A DNA stretch of 64,000 nucleotides, from NCBI GenBank assembly GCA_047621305.1, contig JBLHNB010000016.1:7188-71187 (forward strand), given 5' to 3'. The notes beneath the pieces are model-generated. The model searched no databases and was not told the DNA's origin. It saw nothing but the letters and a program-made list of their open reading frames with translations. Shown one piece after another: positions 45,445-53,597 of the stretch. The stretch is from Colwellia_A sp047621305 (GTDB taxonomy: Bacteria > Pseudomonadota > Gammaproteobacteria > Enterobacterales > Alteromonadaceae). Position numbers and translations under genes: made by a program. Positions within the stretch are counted from its first letter, which is position 1, and every line of letters begins with the position of its first letter.

Positions 45445-46397
45445 TCTTTATTAACAACATGAGTCATATGATGATTATGTGCTTCAGCAATATGCTGAGT
45501 TGGTCCACCAGGATTTTCAGACGTATCGGCCTTAATTTGCCATCGTTTATCAGCCCATGAGAAATCTTCACCGTAATCTTCAAACTCTTCGCTCATTACG
45601 AGTAAAGTAGCCACAGCGCAAGACGCATCTTTCCCTCTTTTTGCATCTCGGATAATCATCCATTGCTCATCTAACGCAAAACGTAAGTTAGCGAGTGGAA
45701 TTCCCTTAGCTGAAGGGTCCCATGAAGGGCTAAAGGCTCCATAATCAGAATAAAGTAGGTCATGTTCTAATAATTCAGTTAACTCCGCATGTAATCGTTT
45801 ATCTTCCCTTGAAACAAATTCAGTACCAACAATACTTGCTAATGAAGCAGGAAAAGCACCTGAACTAAATATCAAGTTTTCATAACCTTCCGACAAGTAC
45901 AGTTCAATGCAATTTGCGATATTACGTACTTCACTGTTATCAAAGTCAGATAAAGCACCATAGTCAAATAATATAAGTAACTCATCCTCGACCAAGTCAC
46001 TAAAGTTATTAAGCGAGTTAATGATAGCTTGATGCTTACCAGCATCAACACCAGTAGATTGATCGGCAACGTTGATCCGGATAGAGATTGAAGAAGCATT
46101 CTTCTTTCGAAAATCCTTATCAAGGTTTTGTAATTGGTCTGGGCTGACCATTACGTCAATATTTTTGGTATTTAACAATGCATCGACTTGCGGCAACAGT
46201 TTATTTACCCCGTCAATTCTTGACAGATCGGCTATTGAGAATTCAGACCAAACATTTTCCAATTCAAGAGTCAATTTGCTTACGTCTTCATGCTCTGTTA
46301 GCCACCAAATAGGTGTCATGTACTTGGCGTCATCTTCAAACAAATTGCTTATGGCAAGTTGTTCACCTTTCTTCCATCTCAGTATGGGGTAATACAT
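45441..46397 (-). CDS. Beta-family protein (T4 beta-like)
   Basis: A 318-aa protein starting MYYPILRWKKGEQLA, the typical opening of proteins in the beta/sce7725 group. A pattern of alternating segments follows (LILFDYGALSDFDN, LRFALDEQWMIIRDAKRGKD). The molecular role of this family is not established, but members often accompany sce7726-type genes. The two genes here are convergent with overlapping stops rather than cotranscribed, which is unusual for a functional pair. Confidence 0.65.
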   Translation of the reverse strand: MYYPILRWKKGEQLAISNLFEDDAKYMTPIWWLTEHEDVSKLTLELENVWSEFSIADLSRIDGVNKLLPQVDALLNTKNIDVMVSPDQLQNLDKDFRKKNASSISIRINVADQSTGVDAGKHQAIINSLNNFSDLVEDELLILFDYGALSDFDNSEVRNIANCIELYLSEGYENLIFSSGAFPASLASIVGTEFVSREDKRLHAELTELLEHDLLYSDYGAFSPSWDPSAKGIPLANLRFALDEQWMIIRDAKRGKDASCAVATLLVMSEEFEDYGEDFSWADKRWQIKADTSENPGGPTQHIAEAHNHHMTHVVNKD

Positions 46398-46463
46398 ATA
46401 AAATCCGAAAAATATTGTTAAAAGTTAAAGTGGTTAATTAACGAAATAAAATAGTTCATAACA

Positions 46464-47189
46464 TTAGCTTGCCTCTAGAATATTTGCATATGCTTTCCAA
46501 TCTATAGCTGGTACTGTTCCTAGAGACTGCAATGAGCTTAGCAGACTAAATAAAAAGAACATTAAGCTAGTATTCGATTGATGTAACTCCAACGAAGTTG
46601 AATTATATACAAAAGCACCGCTAGCAAGCGCACAGCCCATGTCTAGTTTACATGAGCTTTCAGTAGGCAAATTAGGAGCAAATGATTGACTGTTAATACC
46701 CTCAGTCCAATCCGTTTTAGCTGCTAGAATACCCCCAAGAATATCAAAAAGTTTTTTGGGCGGAGAAGTCCCATTAATGTGTTCGATAGGAATTGATGTT
46801 CTTTTTAGCTTTCTGACAGAGGATACTTTTTCACCCGCATAATTCAAATACCCCTTATTAATTGTAGGTTTACATTCAAATATAGCGTAAACAGCTTCTG
46901 CCGGGATATACTTGTGATTTTGTTGTGTTAATAACAAGGGAGTGTATTGTGGATCATAAATGACTATGTCTATTTGATCACTTCTCCCGCCTTGACTATC
47001 TATTACTATCCCCTTATCAACAGCATATCTTTTGGGTAAATATTTTCGGAGGATTTCAATCCAACTATCTTCGTGAATATCGCCTTTGGTTCCAGGGTGA
47101 TCAACCGCTCTAGATGCTCTAGTCAGTTCCTGTTGTAGATCAGTTTGCACATCCTCAAAGACAACTTTAAGCCACTGGGTATCACTCAT
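46464..47189 (-). CDS. nucC: CBASS effector nuclease NucC
   Basis: The protein (241 aa from the ATG at 47189) matches NucC. It has HPGTKGDIHEDSWIEIL, LPKRYAVDKGIVIDS, SDQIDIVIYDPQYTPLLL and IPAEAVYAIFECK. The D, E and K of the PD-(D/E)XK active site are D74, E105 and K107 in this numbering. NucC trimers are activated by cyclic triadenylate and cut dsDNA, killing the infected cell. I chose this start because it has GGAGG 8 bp upstream and overlaps the TRIP13 stop by 8 bp; the frame is open 11 codons further. It is the last gene of the type III CBASS operon. Confidence 0.9.
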   Translation of the reverse strand: MSDTQWLKVVFEDVQTDLQQELTRASRAVDHPGTKGDIHEDSWIEILRKYLPKRYAVDKGIVIDSQGGRSDQIDIVIYDPQYTPLLLTQQNHKYIPAEAVYAIFECKPTINKGYLNYAGEKVSSVRKLKRTSIPIEHINGTSPPKKLFDILGGILAAKTDWTEGINSQSFAPNLPTESSCKLDMGCALASGAFVYNSTSLELHQSNTSLMFFLFSLLSSLQSLGTVPAIDWKAYANILEAS

Positions 47190-48120
47190 CAACTGAGCCT
47201 CCAAATGGTGGTGTAGGTTCAATCAACTTTGCTATTTTTAATGCACTTTCATCAGACACCGCTTTATTAGGATAGGCATCAAGTATAATTGCGGGGATCA
47301 AACGCTGAGTAATATCTGAAAATGAAAAACCATATTCTCTAGTATTCGACTTACCCGTAATCAAAGCCAATTGTTTCATAGTTGAAACTTGCAAGTTAAA
47401 TGGCGTTAGGGTTTGTTCAAGAACACTCTTACGCTGCTCTAGCGATGGCCGAGTAAATTGGAGTATTTCTGCTGCACGTCTTTTGACAGCAGGGTCTAAA
47501 GATGTAAGTCGATTTGTACACATTATAACTGCTGCTGGTAAGCCTTCACTCGCTAACGAATCAATGCCTCTAATAAATGCGTTAACACCCGCTCTATCTT
47601 CATGATGCATTTGAGAAGACTCTCTGGATTGAGCTAAAGCATCAGCTTCGTCAATAAGTAATATGACAGCACCTCTGGCTTTACCTGATTTACTTTTGAA
47701 CTTTTTGGCTAACTCTTTTGTTTGTTGGAAAGCAGAAGACACAAGTTGGGTCATTTCTCCGACTCTTCCTTGTCCTCTTGACGATAGACTTAAAGGTAGT
47801 AACGTAACATCTATCTTATTTAAGCGAGCAACCTTATCGCCAATATTCTCAGCTAATGCGGTTTTTCCAGAACCTACATCACCAGCCAATACGATTAATG
47901 GAGGTCTATTAATGATTTGTGTTAACACTTCGAAATGATCACCATGATACTTATTTACCCATTGTTCCATAGAAAAAGGATTAATTAAGACAGATAACAT
48001 TTTTGTTAAGCGAGCTTTGTAATCATCAAGCCCAATTAGTTGTTCTAGCTTCATTTGCGATTCAAAATCTGGGAAGTCCCTGCAATTTTCAAATAGGGAA
48101 TTAGCTTCAGTTGTATTCAT
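47182..48120 (-). CDS. cap6: TRIP13-like AAA+ ATPase of type III CBASS (Cap6)
   Basis: A 312-aa AAA+ ATPase with Walker A AGDVGSGKT (about 79-87) and Walker B AVILLIDEADAL (about 151-162). Sensor/arginine-finger segments follow (MCTNRLTSLDPAVKRRA). Bacterial TRIP13 homologues disassemble the HORMA-CD-NTase complex and so switch the system off. It follows the HORMA gene by 1 bp and overlaps nucC. Length and order are typical. Confidence 0.9.
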   Translation of the reverse strand: MNTTEANSLFENCRDFPDFESQMKLEQLIGLDDYKARLTKMLSVLINPFSMEQWVNKYHGDHFEVLTQIINRPPLIVLAGDVGSGKTALAENIGDKVARLNKIDVTLLPLSLSSRGQGRVGEMTQLVSSAFQQTKELAKKFKSKSGKARGAVILLIDEADALAQSRESSQMHHEDRAGVNAFIRGIDSLASEGLPAAVIMCTNRLTSLDPAVKRRAAEILQFTRPSLEQRKSVLEQTLTPFNLQVSTMKQLALITGKSNTREYGFSFSDITQRLIPAIILDAYPNKAVSDESALKIAKLIEPTPPFGGSVDE

Positions 48121-48121
48121 T

Positions 48122-48631
48122 TTAATAATTCCTTAATGATTTTCTCGCCAAACTTCGATCCCCTGATGAGTAGGTTTTATCGCTATCATAATAGCCTGAC
48201 ACACCTGCTTCATCTGCACCAACTCTTTGTATTGGCAATGTTTCTTTAAATGTCTGTCTTTCACTAGCACTAAGTGAATCAAACTTGTCAGTGTATGTTA
48301 CATAGCTATGAAAACTGGCATTGGAAACATCAGCATTGGGTCTAAGCGAACCTGGCACATCATCTACTCCGTTGGCAATTTCACTTGCTGTATAAGCGAA
48401 TGTAGGCTCAATCCAATTATCATCCCTTTGAAAGCCAAAGGTTGCTTTTTTTAAATAACCATTTTTTAATAGTTGTGCGATTTCTTCTTCAAATTTAGCA
48501 ATTTGATTTTCATTTGGCCTATTATAGAATCGTTGCATTCTACGCAAATCAGCAGACAGCTTAGCCGACATATGTCTTGCATGCGTAATGGTAAATGTAC
48601 TTGATCCTGTTGAGGTAAAGCTACTACTCAT
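48122..48631 (-). CDS. cap7: HORMA-domain protein of type III CBASS (Cap7)
   Basis: A 169-aa protein with the bacterial HORMA1 pattern: TITHARHMSAKLSADLRRMQ at the N-terminus, KKATFGFQRDDNWIEPTFAY in the middle, and a C-terminal YYDSDKTYSSGDRSLARKSL safety-belt region. HORMA proteins sense a phage-derived peptide and activate the CD-NTase. It is 3 bp after the CD-NTase gene and 1 bp before the TRIP13 gene. A single HORMA gene indicates subtype with one HORMA. Confidence 0.9.
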   Translation of the reverse strand: MSSSFTSTGSSTFTITHARHMSAKLSADLRRMQRFYNRPNENQIAKFEEEIAQLLKNGYLKKATFGFQRDDNWIEPTFAYTASEIANGVDDVPGSLRPNADVSNASFHSYVTYTDKFDSLSASERQTFKETLPIQRVGADEAGVSGYYDSDKTYSSGDRSLARKSLRNY

Positions 48632-48634
48632 GAA

Positions 48635-49600
48635 TTATCCTGTAAATGAAGTACCAAAGACTGCCTGCCAGTATTGGATGGTTAGTGTCTTAGTGGGTGC
48701 AAATTCAGCGGCATCGATAGCATCACCAGCATCCATAGCTGCTTCGACGATTAGGCCACCTTGATACCTTGTATATAAATTACTAACATTATTTTCTGCA
48801 TTTACTGGGTCGATTATTTGGATAGGATCATTAAAATCATCAACCTCCGTCGCATTGTAATAATCTTCAAAAATTATTTTATGATCTAAATTTGATTTAA
48901 CAATATAGGTAAAGAATGCCTGTAATGCTTCGATGTAGTTGGAAAAATCAATCCCATCATCACTTAACTTTGCTAAGATCATTTCAATCATGAAAGATTT
49001 AAACCGAAATTCATCATTTTCTTTTTTATTTTTTCTTGCCCAATATTTGACCAACCGCACAACTTGAGTGTAATGTTCAGGTTGTTTTTCCTTTCGTTTT
49101 TTGGCAAATTCCAAGTGTAGTGGAATACTTGTTTCAAGGTAAGAACCGTCACTTTGACTAACCAGATAGCCTCGCCAATCTGGCTTTCCATCATAGATGA
49201 TAGGCACTAGATCTACATCTAATCCAGTTCCCTTAAACGAAACACAAATACTGTAATTTTGTCGTCTAATTTGGTCAGATGAAAAGTTGGGGTAAGCGGC
49301 ATTAATTTTCTCTTCTAAGTAATCTAACAGGTCATTAAGTTCTATAGAGGAGTTAATACCAGATATATAAACAGCCACGTCAATATCATTCAACGATTTT
49401 AGGGCTGTTCCTTTAGCTAGACTCCCTGACAACTGCATTCTTTTTAAAGCAAAGTCGGGGTGTTCTTTAATATAAGACTCAAGCTTCTCTCTTAAGTTAC
49501 GAGCTTGTTTACGAAATATTTTCGCATTCTTTTGTGGTAAGTTAACTTTACCTAAAGCGAATTCAACAATTGTATTATGATCAACATGTTCCAGTGTCAT
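48635..49600 (-). CDS. cdnC: CD-NTase of type III CBASS (CdnC-like)
   Basis: A 321-aa nucleotidyltransferase with the active site SGSLAKGTALKSLNDIDVAV (G59, S60, D72, D74) and the third acidic strand LDVDLVPI (D128, D130). It makes a cyclic oligonucleotide when HORMA-activated; with a NucC effector the product is expected to be cyclic triadenylate. The clade assignment to CdnC rests on the partner set (HORMA, TRIP13, NucC) rather than on alignment. It is the first gene of the core four. Confidence 0.88.
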   Translation of the reverse strand: MTLEHVDHNTIVEFALGKVNLPQKNAKIFRKQARNLREKLESYIKEHPDFALKRMQLSGSLAKGTALKSLNDIDVAVYISGINSSIELNDLLDYLEEKINAAYPNFSSDQIRRQNYSICVSFKGTGLDVDLVPIIYDGKPDWRGYLVSQSDGSYLETSIPLHLEFAKKRKEKQPEHYTQVVRLVKYWARKNKKENDEFRFKSFMIEMILAKLSDDGIDFSNYIEALQAFFTYIVKSNLDHKIIFEDYYNATEVDDFNDPIQIIDPVNAENNVSNLYTRYQGGLIVEAAMDAGDAIDAAEFAPTKTLTIQYWQAVFGTSFTG

Positions 49601-49610
49601 TCATTCCTCG

Positions 49611-49889
49611 CTATACAAATCTATTCAACAGAGTAAAAACAGCACTACCAAACTGTTCTGCGTTATTAACAATCTTGTTAACTTTAACATTCTGATCTTC
49701 TGATGACTTGACTATGGTCATTAAATCAATAAGTTTTTTAGCATCTGCTGGTGCAGGAAATAATTCTTTTATTTCAGCATCAGTCATTCGTGTCAACGAT
49801 GATATTTTTGAAGCTAATTCATTATCCGTTTGAGTGGCGGCATCATCGATAATGCCATCTACGTCAATATTGTCCCAATCAATCGCCAT
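49611..49889 (-). CDS. Small acidic protein upstream of CBASS (92 aa)
   Basis: A 92-aa acidic soluble protein (MAIDWDNIDVDGIIDDAATQ at the start). It has no TM segment and no motif that I recognise. It lies 10 bp before cdnC and 20 bp after the lipoprotein gene, so it could be part of the CBASS transcript or of the upstream lipoprotein/DUF6765-like unit. Its size and charge are those of an immunity or inhibitor protein, but there is no direct evidence. Confidence 0.6.
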   Translation of the reverse strand: MAIDWDNIDVDGIIDDAATQTDNELASKISSLTRMTDAEIKELFPAPADAKKLIDLMTIVKSSEDQNVKVNKIVNNAEQFGSAVFTLLNRFV

Positions 49890-49909
49890 GATAGATCCTT
49901 TTAATTATT

Positions 49910-50569
49910 TTAAAGTGAGTTCTTAATTTTCTTAATTTTTTCAACGAATTTTTCGGCAGACTCAACTTTTTCAGCAATAGACTCGGTTTTATTTAATAGT
50001 CCAGCAATAGCATCATCTGTTTTGTTGATTGCATTATTTACATCAACTTCACTCACACCAATTTCATTCAGGTATCTATTACGATTTTCAGCAACTTCAG
50101 ACGCTGATAACAAAAAGCTAGTAATGCTATTATTTATTGCTTTTGCCTGTCCATATTCGCCGCGTATTTTTCTTTCTAATTCACGCTCTAGCTCTTCTAA
50201 AGGGCGCATGAGTTCAGCACGTTTTTGGTTAATTTTCTTCTGCAACTTAGGGCCTAACCGAACAATAAAGTCTAGGCGATCTGTTTTATCGTTGCTTTTA
50301 ACGATTGAATCCCAAGCTCCTGATATTTGCGGGTTGGAGAAAAAGTTTTCAGCAAAAACGGGCACCCATTGTTCGTCTACAAATCGATCTACTTCATCTC
50401 TTTTCAATGAAAAATAACGTTGTAACAAAGTGATATTGGCCGTTTCAATTGCAGCTATTCGATTGCCAAGCTCTGTAGATAGCTCAGGTGCTTCTTGCGG
50501 GATAGATACGCAACCTGTAGCGGTGGCTAACACCAAGGCTACCAAACTAAATGTTTGCTTTATTTTCAT
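49910..50569 (-). CDS. Lipoprotein with helical C-terminal domain
   Basis: A 219-aa protein with a lipoprotein signal (LVLATATGC, lipobox cysteine at 20). A helical region follows (about 60-215) with two likely coiled coils. The residues after the cysteine (VSIPQEAPELS) lack an inner-membrane retention aspartate at +2, so outer-membrane sorting is likely. No family is recognised. It lies 38 bp after the DUF6765-like gene and 20 bp before the 92-aa gene, in the same direction. Confidence 0.65.
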   Translation of the reverse strand: MKIKQTFSLVALVLATATGCVSIPQEAPELSTELGNRIAAIETANITLLQRYFSLKRDEVDRFVDEQWVPVFAENFFSNPQISGAWDSIVKSNDKTDRLDFIVRLGPKLQKKINQKRAELMRPLEELERELERKIRGEYGQAKAINNSITSFLLSASEVAENRNRYLNEIGVSEVDVNNAINKTDDAIAGLLNKTESIAEKVESAEKFVEKIKKIKNSL

Positions 50570-50607
50570 TGTTATTATCGCCCGTTAATTAGGTAATTAT
50601 TTTTCAT

Positions 50608-51708
50608 TTAAAAAACCACAATGCCATGTTTTGGCAGTAAGTCTTTCAATACAAAATATCTGTGATATGTAGCGGCTTGATGAAATTTATACACATCAAG
50701 TTCTGTTGCCATTGCCGAATATTCAAGCGAAGGAAAATTATGTTTTTGCGACTCCCACTTATCTTTGTCGTAATGCAAAGCTTCATTAGGATTTGCTTCA
50801 AATAACAAATCAGTGGCAATAGCTTCAGACCAGCACAAAATTCTGTCTTTCATCACTTGTTCTGTACGTAAAATTCCTTCAATAATGTTCCTAACCTCGT
50901 GAAATTCTTTAAGAGGTGTATGGCCGGGATCTCTAGCTTTACCAAATTTAACTAGTCGGTCATAAATCATTTCACAACCACGTAAGAATGATGCTGGGTT
51001 GTCTCTATCTGATAGCTTCCCACTCAGCTCATAGTTAAATGACCAGTGTAGAAAAGGTCGATCAGGAAATGTTCCGACAGCGCCGTGGCCTAGAGCACCT
51101 GAAGCCTTTTCGGCGAAGGAGCTAGCTACTTTCCGCCAGTTGTTCATGAGAAAGGACGGTGCGTAATTCTTCATGAAGCGACCAAATTTATTTGTTAAAA
51201 ACGCCTTCATGCCTTCATCTTTTACATTAATAAGTTCGATACTGGCCGCATCCACTTTATTTTGAGATGAACCAACACCAGAAAATCCGTAATGAGAAAA
51301 GGTGTCTGCGTAGACATGACAGGCGATACCTATTAACTGCAACCCGTATTTTGAATTTACTGCATGCTCAATATGATTTTCAAACATTTCTTGTGCGATA
51401 TCAGAATTTTCTTGGCAAACTAACTTTTCTGAAACCGTAGTGCCTTTTCCGCCAGGAAGAAAGTGAAATGGAACCCAAACTTGCTTTTGTTCTTTTTTAT
51501 CGATGAGACGATTCTTTATAACTTCGCTGTTGTGATGAGCAGTTGCAATCCCGTAAATCAAACCGCCATCAGCGTGCTCATCGCTATCATTTGAGGTTGA
51601 GTCATCAACATACTGTGCTGCGTAAGCAATGGTCTCAGCTTCTTTAACGTTAAAACCTGCGAGCCTCGCAATAGTGTATGTTCCATAATAATGCATATCA
51701 GTTTGCAT
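50608..51708 (-). CDS. DUF6765-like protein
   Basis: About 366 aa from the ATG at 51708. The N-terminus MQTDMHYYGTYTIARLAG followed by AAQYVDDSTS, and CHVYADTFSHYGFSGVG in the middle, match what I know as DUF6765. The repeated His/Asp residues (DMHYYG, QYVDD, HVYADTFSH) resemble metal-dependent HD or phospholipase-C-like hydrolases. I chose this start because it has GGAG 7 bp upstream and leaves the upstream palindrome outside the gene. The function is unknown. Confidence 0.62.
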   Translation of the reverse strand: MQTDMHYYGTYTIARLAGFNVKEAETIAYAAQYVDDSTSNDSDEHADGGLIYGIATAHHNSEVIKNRLIDKKEQKQVWVPFHFLPGGKGTTVSEKLVCQENSDIAQEMFENHIEHAVNSKYGLQLIGIACHVYADTFSHYGFSGVGSSQNKVDAASIELINVKDEGMKAFLTNKFGRFMKNYAPSFLMNNWRKVASSFAEKASGALGHGAVGTFPDRPFLHWSFNYELSGKLSDRDNPASFLRGCEMIYDRLVKFGKARDPGHTPLKEFHEVRNIIEGILRTEQVMKDRILCWSEAIATDLLFEANPNEALHYDKDKWESQKHNFPSLEYSAMATELDVYKFHQAATYHRYFVLKDLLPKHGIVVF

Positions 51709-51731
51709 AGACTCTCCAAATACAGCAAAAA

Positions 51732-51747
51732 GTGGATTAAAACCCAC
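51732..51747. promoter_or_regulatory. Palindrome copy 1 upstream of the DUF6765-like gene
   Basis: GTGGATTAAAACCCAC lies 23 bp upstream of the start at 51708. It is an imperfect copy of the palindromes at 51973 and 52031 and is likely an operator or promoter element. Confidence 0.5.
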
Positions 51748-51776
51748 TTAATGCTATATGCATTTATCAGCTAAGT

Positions 51777-51810
51777 AAATGAATTATTTTATATAAAAAA
51801 TAATTCATTT
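51777..51810 (-). terminator. Perfect 14-bp stem after the 45-aa secreted peptide
   Basis: AAATGAATTATTTT (51777-51790) pairs with AAAATAATTCATTT (51797-51810) around a 6-nt loop. It overlaps the stop codon of the minus-strand peptide gene. The stem is AT-only, so it may be a weak terminator or a regulatory hairpin. Confidence 0.5.
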
Positions 51811-51946
51811 AGGAAGTGATGAAATCAACAATCGTTTCATAAATTGTTTTTTCTACCATTGGCGGGACTTGTTTAGAGCCTGTAGCAAAAGTACTAGTAG
51901 AGATTGCGAATAAAGCGATAAGTAGAGCTATTTTGATGTTTTTCAT
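51809..51946 (-). CDS. Small secreted peptide (45 aa)
   Basis: A 45-aa ORF from the ATG at 51946 with AAGGAA 7 bp upstream. It encodes a clear signal peptide (KIALLIALFAISTSTFA) and a mature part of about 23 residues (GSKQVPPMVEKTIYETIVDF and a few more). A palindrome lies 26 bp upstream and a hairpin overlaps the stop. It could be a secreted peptide, a small toxin or a membrane-active peptide; I cannot decide. Confidence 0.55.
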   Translation of the reverse strand: MKNIKIALLIALFAISTSTFATGSKQVPPMVEKTIYETIVDFITS

Positions 51947-51972
51947 TGGTAATTCCTTAATAATAAATTTAT

Positions 51973-51988
51973 GTGGATTTAAATCCAC
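51973..51988. promoter_or_regulatory. Palindrome copy 2 (perfect 16 bp)
   Basis: GTGGATTTAAATCCAC is a perfect palindrome, 26 bp upstream of the 45-aa peptide start. It shares its arms with copies at 51732 and 52031. Confidence 0.55.
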
Positions 51989-52030
51989 ACGCATTATCAA
52001 AGAAAGTAACAACAATTAACATTGAAAAAT

Positions 52031-52046
52031 GTGGATCTAAATCCAC
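52031..52046. promoter_or_regulatory. Palindrome copy 3
   Basis: GTGGATCTAAATCCAC, a near-perfect palindrome 58 bp centre-to-centre from copy 2. The pair could be a double operator for the peptide gene. Confidence 0.5.
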
Positions 52047-52089
52047 ACCACTAGTTAGTAGTTAACGATTAAATTTAATTATTCGAACA

Positions 52090-52791
52090 TTAAGCTTTTA
52101 TTTTAAATTTGATACTGAGGATATATTTAGTTAAGAAATATACAGTGGCAACAGAGAGTATCTGCATTGCATATCGATAGTGTTCATAAACGAACATAGG
52201 GCTTGCAGGTGTTAAGTGTCGAAGGAGGTATTCACATATTAAGGCAACTATAACGACAACATTCCATTTTGCAATCGAATATAACTGCCAATCAATTGAT
52301 GTTTGATTAACGACAGCGGATAAATATTGCTTAATTAACGGTGCTCTCATAAAGATCAAATGACGAGTGATAACATTCAACCATATCATGCCTATGTAAA
52401 AATGAATTCTAGGAGAGTTATATTCGATTAAAGCCCAATAGCATTCTGCTAGTAGAACTAAAACAATAATTGGCAACACTACCATCTTTACTATTTTGTC
52501 ATACCAAAGGAGTTTAATAAGCAGCAGTGTTAGGATATAAATACCTATCTTTGCCATAATAAGGGTATTCGAAAAATAGACAACCTCTTCAATAACTCGC
52601 TCAATTAAAAGAATTGCTAATAAAGAAACTACGTTGATATTTTTTATGTAAACTGCACTTAAGCTGATGAGGTAAATAAGGAAAAGTCTATCAAAGTATT
52701 CAGTATAGCCGAAGGATAGAAGCCCTAATGTAAGGCTTGAAATAGCCAATACATTGATTATCATTTTTCTAATGTATTGATTTAGAAACAC
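52090..52791 (-). CDS. Multi-pass membrane protein (233 aa)
   Basis: About six or seven hydrophobic helices span the whole protein (for example INVLAISSLTLGLLSFGY and IYILTLLLIKLLW). No catalytic motif or family is recognised. It lies 6 bp after a small Xre-type gene and is probably cotranscribed with it. The regulator/membrane-protein pair may be a sensing or toxin-like unit; this is inference. Confidence 0.6.
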   Translation of the reverse strand: MFLNQYIRKMIINVLAISSLTLGLLSFGYTEYFDRLFLIYLISLSAVYIKNINVVSLLAILLIERVIEEVVYFSNTLIMAKIGIYILTLLLIKLLWYDKIVKMVVLPIIVLVLLAECYWALIEYNSPRIHFYIGMIWLNVITRHLIFMRAPLIKQYLSAVVNQTSIDWQLYSIAKWNVVVIVALICEYLLRHLTPASPMFVYEHYRYAMQILSVATVYFLTKYILSIKFKIKA

Positions 52792-52797
52792 CGTTTA

Positions 52798-53046
52798 TTA
52801 CATGCCAAAAAACTTCATGATCTGAACTTTAAACGATAACTGGCTCGATTCAGATACCGATTTTCTACAAGCTATCCACCATGCATTGACAACTTCTAAG
52901 CTTAAAGAGTCCATTGTTTTCGGGTGTTCGTTTTCGATTGCCACGACAGTTTCTCTGCTTAATCCAACTTTTGCAGCCAACTCCTTTTGAGTAAACCCAG
53001 CCTCTTTTCTCAAATTTTTGAGTTCTACACCTGAAAATTTTGCCAT
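52798..53046 (-). CDS. Xre-type helix-turn-helix regulator (82 aa)
   Basis: It has the classic HTH_3 pattern LKNLRKEAGFTQKELAAKVG-LSRETVVAIE, followed by about 30 C-terminal residues. It is 6 bp upstream of the membrane-protein gene. It is a candidate to bind the nearby GTGGAT palindromes, though that is only positional inference. Confidence 0.82.
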   Translation of the reverse strand: MAKFSGVELKNLRKEAGFTQKELAAKVGLSRETVVAIENEHPKTMDSLSLEVVNAWWIACRKSVSESSQLSFKVQIMKFFGM

Positions 53047-53597
53047 TCTACAATTTAAAACCCTAATGATTATTGATTGAGATTTTACTAGCTAAATCAC
53101 TTTCAATAAACCCCATGAACAATTTAAATTAACGATCATATTCTAACTCTCGTGCTAGTTCCTATCGAACGTTATCTATTAAGATGCCTCACTGGTATTC
53201 AAAGTAATCCAATATGAATACTTATTCACAAGTGCCTGTCACTTAAAATTAGGAAGTTATAATTAAACATCATAAAAACGACAGAACATAACGCTGTGAG
53301 CTAGGTACTCCATTAAACACTTACTAAATTAAGTCCTTACCATACCAATTAGAGTGTAAGGCATTGAATATATTAACGTTTTAAACATCTAAACATAGAG
53401 TTAACATAACGAAAACTAAAAACATAACTCATTGTTAAACATAAAAAAATAATCAACGTCTCATTTTATACAAATACGCACAAGCAATAAAAAAACATAA
53501 ATCACGCATAACTACCCACTTCAATTCTGGATTTAAAATAGTACCTATTACAATAATTATCGAAAGGCGGAAAATCCTAAAGGTTAGGCAACCAAGC
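53047..53597. other. 550-bp gene-free AT-rich stretch
   Basis: I see no supported gene. It is AT-rich with several AAACATA-type and TTAACATAA-type motifs near 53385-53445, which could be transcription-factor or promoter DNA for the divergent or flanking genes. Part near 53570-53600 superficially resembles a riboswitch but overlaps the end of the TetR gene. Confidence 0.4.
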
